NCBI RefSeq assembly: GCF_026626705.1
Contig: NZ_JAPNKC010000001.1
Span: forward strand, 4,154,001-4,218,000
DNA: 64,000 nucleotides
Reading direction: 5' to 3'
From: Pyxidicoccus sp. MSG2
Lineage (GTDB): Bacteria > Myxococcota > Myxococcia > Myxococcales > Myxococcaceae
Shown piece after piece: positions 60,350 to 64,000 of this stretch. The notes below the pieces were generated by a model. It saw nothing but the letters and a program-made list of their open reading frames with translations. It had not been told where the DNA came from and did not search any database. A program made the translations under genes and the position numbers. Each line of letters opens with the position of its first letter. Within the stretch, counting starts at the first letter, position 1.

Positions 60350-61093
60350 TCACTCGAGCTCCATGTCTTCGGTTCCGGGAAGCGGCCCGGCCCGGAGAGC
60401 GGCCCGGGAGGACTCGCGTTCCGCCTCCCTGGCAACCCGGGCCTGCTCGGCCCGAGCGAGGTCGGGGCCCCTGCGCGCCCGGATGACTTCCAGGTAGGGG
60501 GCCATCGACGTCCCGACGCGACAGATGCCCGCGAAGCGCAACAACTCCTCCTGTGAGCACCGGCCCGTCAGCAAGGCATCGCCCAGGGCGCGCACCGCAA
60601 TCGGGTAGCCCAGCTTGCCGCGGTACTTGAAGAGGTCGGCCACCGTCTTGGCCACGCTGTAGACGGGCACCTGGACGCCGTGGATGGAGCGGTACTCGAT
60701 GCCCTCGGACAGCGCGAGGCCGGAGAAGCGCACCACCTGGAGTGGCGGTTCCTCCCAGCGCGGCTTGCGTGCCTTCTCGTCGATGGCCATCCAGACCTTG
60801 TCGGGCTCCTCCCTCGAGAGTCCGTGAACCCAGAGCGCGGTCTTCAGGCACAGCACGCCTCGGGGAACACGCCTGGCGGCCACCGCCGCTGCCGGGAACT
60901 CGAACCGGTAGGGGCGCCAGAGGCCACGAGCCACCTTCGTCAGGGAGCCCATGCGCACCCGTAACTGGAGCTCCGAGCGGGGCATGCCGCGCGCTTCCAG
61001 GTCACGCCAGCGCAGCAGCCCCATTTCCTCGGCCAACGTCATCACCGCCGGCCGGTTCTTTCGTCCTGGCCGGAGTCTCGTTCTGCTCACCAT
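60350..61093 (-). CDS. AbiEi-like antitoxin without a partner toxin
   Basis: 247 residues. Pattern of the type IV AbiEi antitoxin and related proteins: winged-helix start (LAEEMGLLRWRDLEARGMPRSELQLRVRMGSLTKVARGLWRP), then RVPRGVLCLKTALWVHGLSREEPDKVWMAI and the basic C-terminus. In AbiE systems the nucleotidyltransferase toxin AbiEii is encoded directly downstream; here no such gene follows, only the 61-bp element and then the DUF779 gene. Either the toxin was lost or the protein works alone. ATG at 61093 is used; 61042 is possible. The gene is flanked by inverted copies of the IS-derived repeat. Confidence 0.78.
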   Translation of the reverse strand: MVSRTRLRPGRKNRPAVMTLAEEMGLLRWRDLEARGMPRSELQLRVRMGSLTKVARGLWRPYRFEFPAAAVAARRVPRGVLCLKTALWVHGLSREEPDKVWMAIDEKARKPRWEEPPLQVVRFSGLALSEGIEYRSIHGVQVPVYSVAKTVADLFKYRGKLGYPIAVRALGDALLTGRCSQEELLRFAGICRVGTSMAPYLEVIRARRGPDLARAEQARVAREAERESSRAALRAGPLPGTEDMELE

Positions 61094-61103
61094 CCCCCAC
61101 CCC

Positions 61104-61128
61104 CAAAACCCCCGACATTTCCGAACAG
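61104..61128 (-). repeat. Single copy of the IS30 left-end sequence, inverted
   Basis: 25 bases identical, in reverse complement, to 60249-60273 and to the left end of the IS at 55672-55696. It lies ten bases from the AbiEi-like start codon, so it is in its leader. Confidence 0.88.
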
Positions 61129-61380
61129 CACGCCGCGAAACCTACCGGGGTGGGCTGACACGCCTACCTGACAGGCGAAGCTCGGGGTGCCCGTAGGAGT
61201 GCAGAGAACCGCCTCGCTGAGCAGTAAGGAGCCGCCCCGGCGATTACGCGCCGTGAGGGCCACCAGGGCGTCCGCGAGGAGGCGTGTCCCTCATCACCAG
61301 GTACGGCATGAGGTGCCTGCCTGCTTTCGTGGAACTTCCCGCGGGCCCACGGTGTCTGGGCCGGCCACCAGGAGGCAGAT

Positions 61381-63765
61381 TTGGAACGCGTCAGTGGCCG
61401 GCGTGCGCCGGCGGGGTCGTGGTGCGCCGTCATGTTCGCGGTCGTTCTCGGCGCCGTCTCCGCGGAGGCAGCGGGAGGCGCTCCCTCCGCGACCCGCGCT
61501 CCCGCTGCCGACAGCAGGCCCGAGCCCGCGATGGAGAACGCCGCCGCCCTGGGCCGCGTCTGGGGCACGGTGAAGTACGCGCACCCCGCGCTCGCCTTCC
61601 GCGAGGTGGACTGGGATGCCGCCCTCATCGACGCGCTCCCCAGGGCCACCGCCGCGACGACGCCCGAGGCGCTCGCCGAGGCCGTCCAGTTCATGCTGCG
61701 CCGCCTCGACGACCCGCTCACCCGCGTGGAGCGCGACGCGCCGCCCGCTTCAGCCCAGGAGTCCACCAGGGCCCCGGGCCCCTTCTCCCGCGGGTCCGGT
61801 GACGTGCTCGTGGTGGACCTGGACCGCCGCTACTCCAACCTCAATGAACTCTTCCCCGCCATGGCGGCGCTCGCGCCCGAGCTGGCGAAGGCCCGCCGCG
61901 TCCTCGTCGACCTGCGCGCCAGCGGCCCCGACGAAGCCATCTGGATGGACATGGCGCTCGGCTTCCTGGAGCGCTCGCTTCCCTCGGAGAAGGTGACAGC
62001 GCCCGCCGAGCGCTTCCGCGTGTACTCCGGCTTCCCCGTGCAGCTCGGCCCCAGCTCGGGCGGCTACAGCGCCTCGGTGGAGACGCGGCTGGCCCGCACC
62101 TTCGCTCCCGCGCCCGGCACTCCGAAGCGCTCCGTCGCCTTCCTCGTCAACGGCCGCACGCCGCTGTCACCGCTGCTGCTGGCCCTGCGCGCCTCACCGC
62201 GCACCTTCCTCGTGTCCCAGGGCGCGCTCGACGAGTCCTCCGCCGTGCAGGTACGAAGGGTGCCGCTGCCGGGCGGCCACCACGCGGTGGTGCGCGCATC
62301 GGAGCTCGCCTTCCCTCCCGGCTCCCCCGGACTGCGCGCGGACGTCACCGTGCCCGCGGGTGCGGACGAGCAGGACTCCGGCCCCGCCTTCCAGGCCGCC
62401 CTGCGCCTGTTGCGCTCGGGCTCCGCTAAGCCTTCCACCCGTACCTCCACCCCGAGCACGACGCTGCCCACCGGCGGCCCGGACGACGCCTACGCGTCTT
62501 CCCCTCGCGCCTCCACCCCGAGCACGACGCTGCCCACCGGCGGCCCGGACGACGCCTACGAGGCCATGCCCTATCCGGCCGAGCCCTACCGCATGCTCGC
62601 CGTCATCCGCTTCTGGAACGTGATGCGCTTCTTCCATCCGGACCCGAAGGCGCTGCGCCACTGGGACCATGTGCTGCCCGCGTTCCTCGCCCGCGCCCGT
62701 GAGGCGGCCGACGCGCCCGCGTACACGCGCGTCCTCTACGCGCTGGCGGCTCGCGTGGATGACGGCCACATCTTCGTCGCGGAAGGCGGCGTGCCGCTGC
62801 GCTCGCTCGCGGAGGCCAGCGCGCCCCTCGGACTCCAGGCCGTGGAGGGCCGCTTCCTCGTCACGGAGCTGCCCGTGCCCGAAGCCGCCCGCGCCGCCGG
62901 CATCTCCATCGGCGACGAGGTGCTGTCCGTGGCCGGAGAGCCCGTGGCCACCCGCGCCGAGCGGCTCGGCGCGCTGCTCGGCGCGTCCCACGCCGCCGCC
63001 CGGCAGGCGCGCGTGGCGAGCCTCCTGCTCGCGGGCGCGGATGGCACTCCCGTGGTGATGATGCTCCAGGGCGCGGATGGCCGGATGAAGGAGTCGAAGC
63101 TGCTGCGCTCGCGAGACTTCCTCCCCTTCCTCCGCACGCCTCCGGAGAGCCCCACCCCGTGGAAGAAGCTGGAGGGCGGCGTGGGCTACGCGGACCTGCG
63201 GCTGCTGCGCGCGGAGGGCGTGGACGCCATGCTGGACGCGATGAAGGACACGCGCGGGCTCGTGCTGGACTTGCGTGGCTATCCACAGGGGAGTGCGTGG
63301 GCCCTGGCTCCGCGCCTCAACACGCGCGGCGCCACCACGTCCGCCCTCATCGCCCGGCCACTGCTGTCCGCGGGCGAGGTGCGCGAAGTGCGCCACCCGG
63401 AGGCCCTGCCCACCACCGACAAGCCGCTCTACCGGGGCCGCGTGGTGGTGCTCGCCGACGCGCGCACGCTGAGCCAGGGCGAATACACGGCGATGATGAT
63501 TCAGGCCGCCTCGGGCGCGAAGCTGGTGGGCAGTCCCACCGCGGGCGCAGTGGGTGACACCACCAACGTGTGCCTGCCCGGCGCCGTCTGCGTCCTCTTC
63601 ACCGGCCAGCGCTTCGAGACGCCCGACGGCCGCGCCGTGCAGGGCGTGGGCCTGCGCCCCGACGTGGAGGTGCAGCCCACCGTGAGCGGCCTGCGCGCCG
63701 GCCGCGACGAGGTGCTCGAGCGGGCGCTCACCCTGCTGCGCGAGGAGCTTCGCGCGGAGCGCTGA
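61381..63765 (+). CDS. Exported S41-family peptidase (tail-specific protease-like)
   Basis: 794 residues. It starts at a TTG: AGGAGG lies five bases before it, whereas the ATG at 61432 is inside the signal peptide (WCAVMFAVVLGAVSAEA). The N-terminal region (to about 350) looks like a degenerate S41-type repeat (RVWGTVKYAHPALAFREVDWD). A Ser/Thr/Pro linker holds a 51-bp duplication. The C-terminal part is the active half: FWNVMRFFHPD, a PDZ-like segment (AARAAGISIGDEVLSVAGEP) and the catalytic Ser698 in TLSQGEYTAM, with GVGLRPDVEVQPT ending the fold. It probably trims periplasmic proteins. Confidence 0.88.
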   Translation: MERVSGRRAPAGSWCAVMFAVVLGAVSAEAAGGAPSATRAPAADSRPEPAMENAAALGRVWGTVKYAHPALAFREVDWDAALIDALPRATAATTPEALAEAVQFMLRRLDDPLTRVERDAPPASAQESTRAPGPFSRGSGDVLVVDLDRRYSNLNELFPAMAALAPELAKARRVLVDLRASGPDEAIWMDMALGFLERSLPSEKVTAPAERFRVYSGFPVQLGPSSGGYSASVETRLARTFAPAPGTPKRSVAFLVNGRTPLSPLLLALRASPRTFLVSQGALDESSAVQVRRVPLPGGHHAVVRASELAFPPGSPGLRADVTVPAGADEQDSGPAFQAALRLLRSGSAKPSTRTSTPSTTLPTGGPDDAYASSPRASTPSTTLPTGGPDDAYEAMPYPAEPYRMLAVIRFWNVMRFFHPDPKALRHWDHVLPAFLARAREAADAPAYTRVLYALAARVDDGHIFVAEGGVPLRSLAEASAPLGLQAVEGRFLVTELPVPEAARAAGISIGDEVLSVAGEPVATRAERLGALLGASHAAARQARVASLLLAGADGTPVVMMLQGADGRMKESKLLRSRDFLPFLRTPPESPTPWKKLEGGVGYADLRLLRAEGVDAMLDAMKDTRGLVLDLRGYPQGSAWALAPRLNTRGATTSALIARPLLSAGEVREVRHPEALPTTDKPLYRGRVVVLADARTLSQGEYTAMMIQAASGAKLVGSPTAGAVGDTTNVCLPGAVCVLFTGQRFETPDGRAVQGVGLRPDVEVQPTVSGLRAGRDEVLERALTLLREELRAER
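62444..62560 (+). repeat. 51-bp direct repeat in the S41 linker
   Basis: 62444-62494 and 62510-62560 are identical and 66 bases apart, so the second copy is in frame. Encodes STPSTTLPTGGPDDAY. Confidence 0.88.
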
Positions 63766-63856
63766 GCACGGGAGCGACCTGCCCCCGTGGGCCATACCTG
63801 CTGCGCGAGGAGCCTCGCGCGGTGCGCTGAGCACGAGAGCGACGTGCCCTCGTGGG
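63733..63856 (+). repeat. Duplicated 3' end of the S41 gene
   Basis: 63733-63792 (end of the gene and its stop) recurs at 63798-63857 with about six differences. The second copy has its own TGA and makes no product by itself; it shows a tandem duplication of the gene's end. Confidence 0.8.
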
Positions 63857-63898
63857 CTCGACCTGGACCGGACCCGCGACACGACGCGCGGCCGCCGC

Positions 63899-64000
63899 TC
63901 ACCGCCCCGCGTCGAGCCCGCGCGGCAGCCGCACCGTGAAGATGGAGCCCGAGCCCGGGCGACTCTCCACCTCGATGCGTCCGCCCATGGCGTCCACAAT
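63899..64000 (-). CDS. C-terminus of a sensor histidine kinase (start outside window)
   Basis: Last 33 residues plus TGA. The sequence DAMGGRIEVESRPGSGSIF is the standard end of a HATPase domain (from the helix after the G2 box to the last strand). Upstream residues lie beyond the window. Confidence 0.78.
   Translation of the reverse strand: MVDAMGGRIEVESRPGSGSIFTVRLPRGLDAGR

Overview
The window looks like chromosomal DNA of a Myxococcus/Corallococcus/Pyxidicoccus-type myxobacterium. GC is very high, with third positions almost always G or C. Signalling genes are dense: two Hanks-type Ser/Thr kinases, two full sensor kinases plus the tail of a third, four response regulators, and two promoters matching the sigma-54 -24/-12 pattern. 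There are several lipoproteins with Asp-Ala-Gly or Gly-rich low-complexity stretches. Genus is inferred from this style, not from a search.

Layout. 1-6404: a partial Lys/Ala-rich protein, an exported M24 peptidase, a lone receiver protein, a thioesterase, a beta-propeller protein, an ECF-type sigma factor coupled to a membrane protein, and uracil-DNA glycosylase. 6634-13546: a CpaF/TadA-type secretion ATPase, an exported membrane protein, a huge Gly-rich lipoprotein and a Ser/Thr kinase. 13574-20734: a GT51-like protein lacking the catalytic motifs, a small flavin reductase-like protein, an operon of an LpoA-like lipoprotein and a WD40/retropepsin-like lipoprotein, and DnaJ. 20836-26482: an MsbA-like exporter and small membrane or unknown proteins. 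26486-30603: a four-gene TadE/TadG/TadE operon. 30798-33848: a RapA/SNF2-type ATPase. 34088-42574: a PAS-GAF histidine kinase, then (behind a sigma-70-like promoter and a long structured leader) a penta-haem-motif lipoprotein, a FIST sensor protein, a hybrid kinase with three receivers, and a receiver protein. 42662-46285: a tryptophan 2,3-dioxygenase-like gene, an array of eleven 18-bp repeats, an O-methyltransferase, a ferritin-like protein and an alpha/beta-hydrolase-fold protein whose nucleophile Ser appears to be Tyr, the last behind a sigma-54-type promoter. 46539-54385: a LuxR-type regulator, a second copy of the receiver protein, a UbiB-family kinase, a Ser/Thr kinase with a sigma-54-type promoter, a lipoprotein and an ABC-2 exporter. 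54530-63765: an FMN alpha-hydroxyacid oxidase, an IS30-family element with a frameshifted transposase, an exported unknown protein, an ExaC-like aldehyde dehydrogenase with its DUF779 partner, a lone AbiEi-like antitoxin bounded by copies of the IS end, and an S41 peptidase.

The points most worth pursuing are: (i) the dioxygenase / palindrome-repeat array / O-methyltransferase / ferritin-like locus; (ii) the haem lipoprotein-FIST-kinase module with its structured 5' leader; (iii) the IS30 end sequence dispersed as a 61-bp miniature element and as inverted repeats hugging the AbiEi-like gene; and (iv) a set of proteins that keep a fold but appear to have lost catalytic residues (GT51-like, retropepsin-like, dienelactone hydrolase-like).
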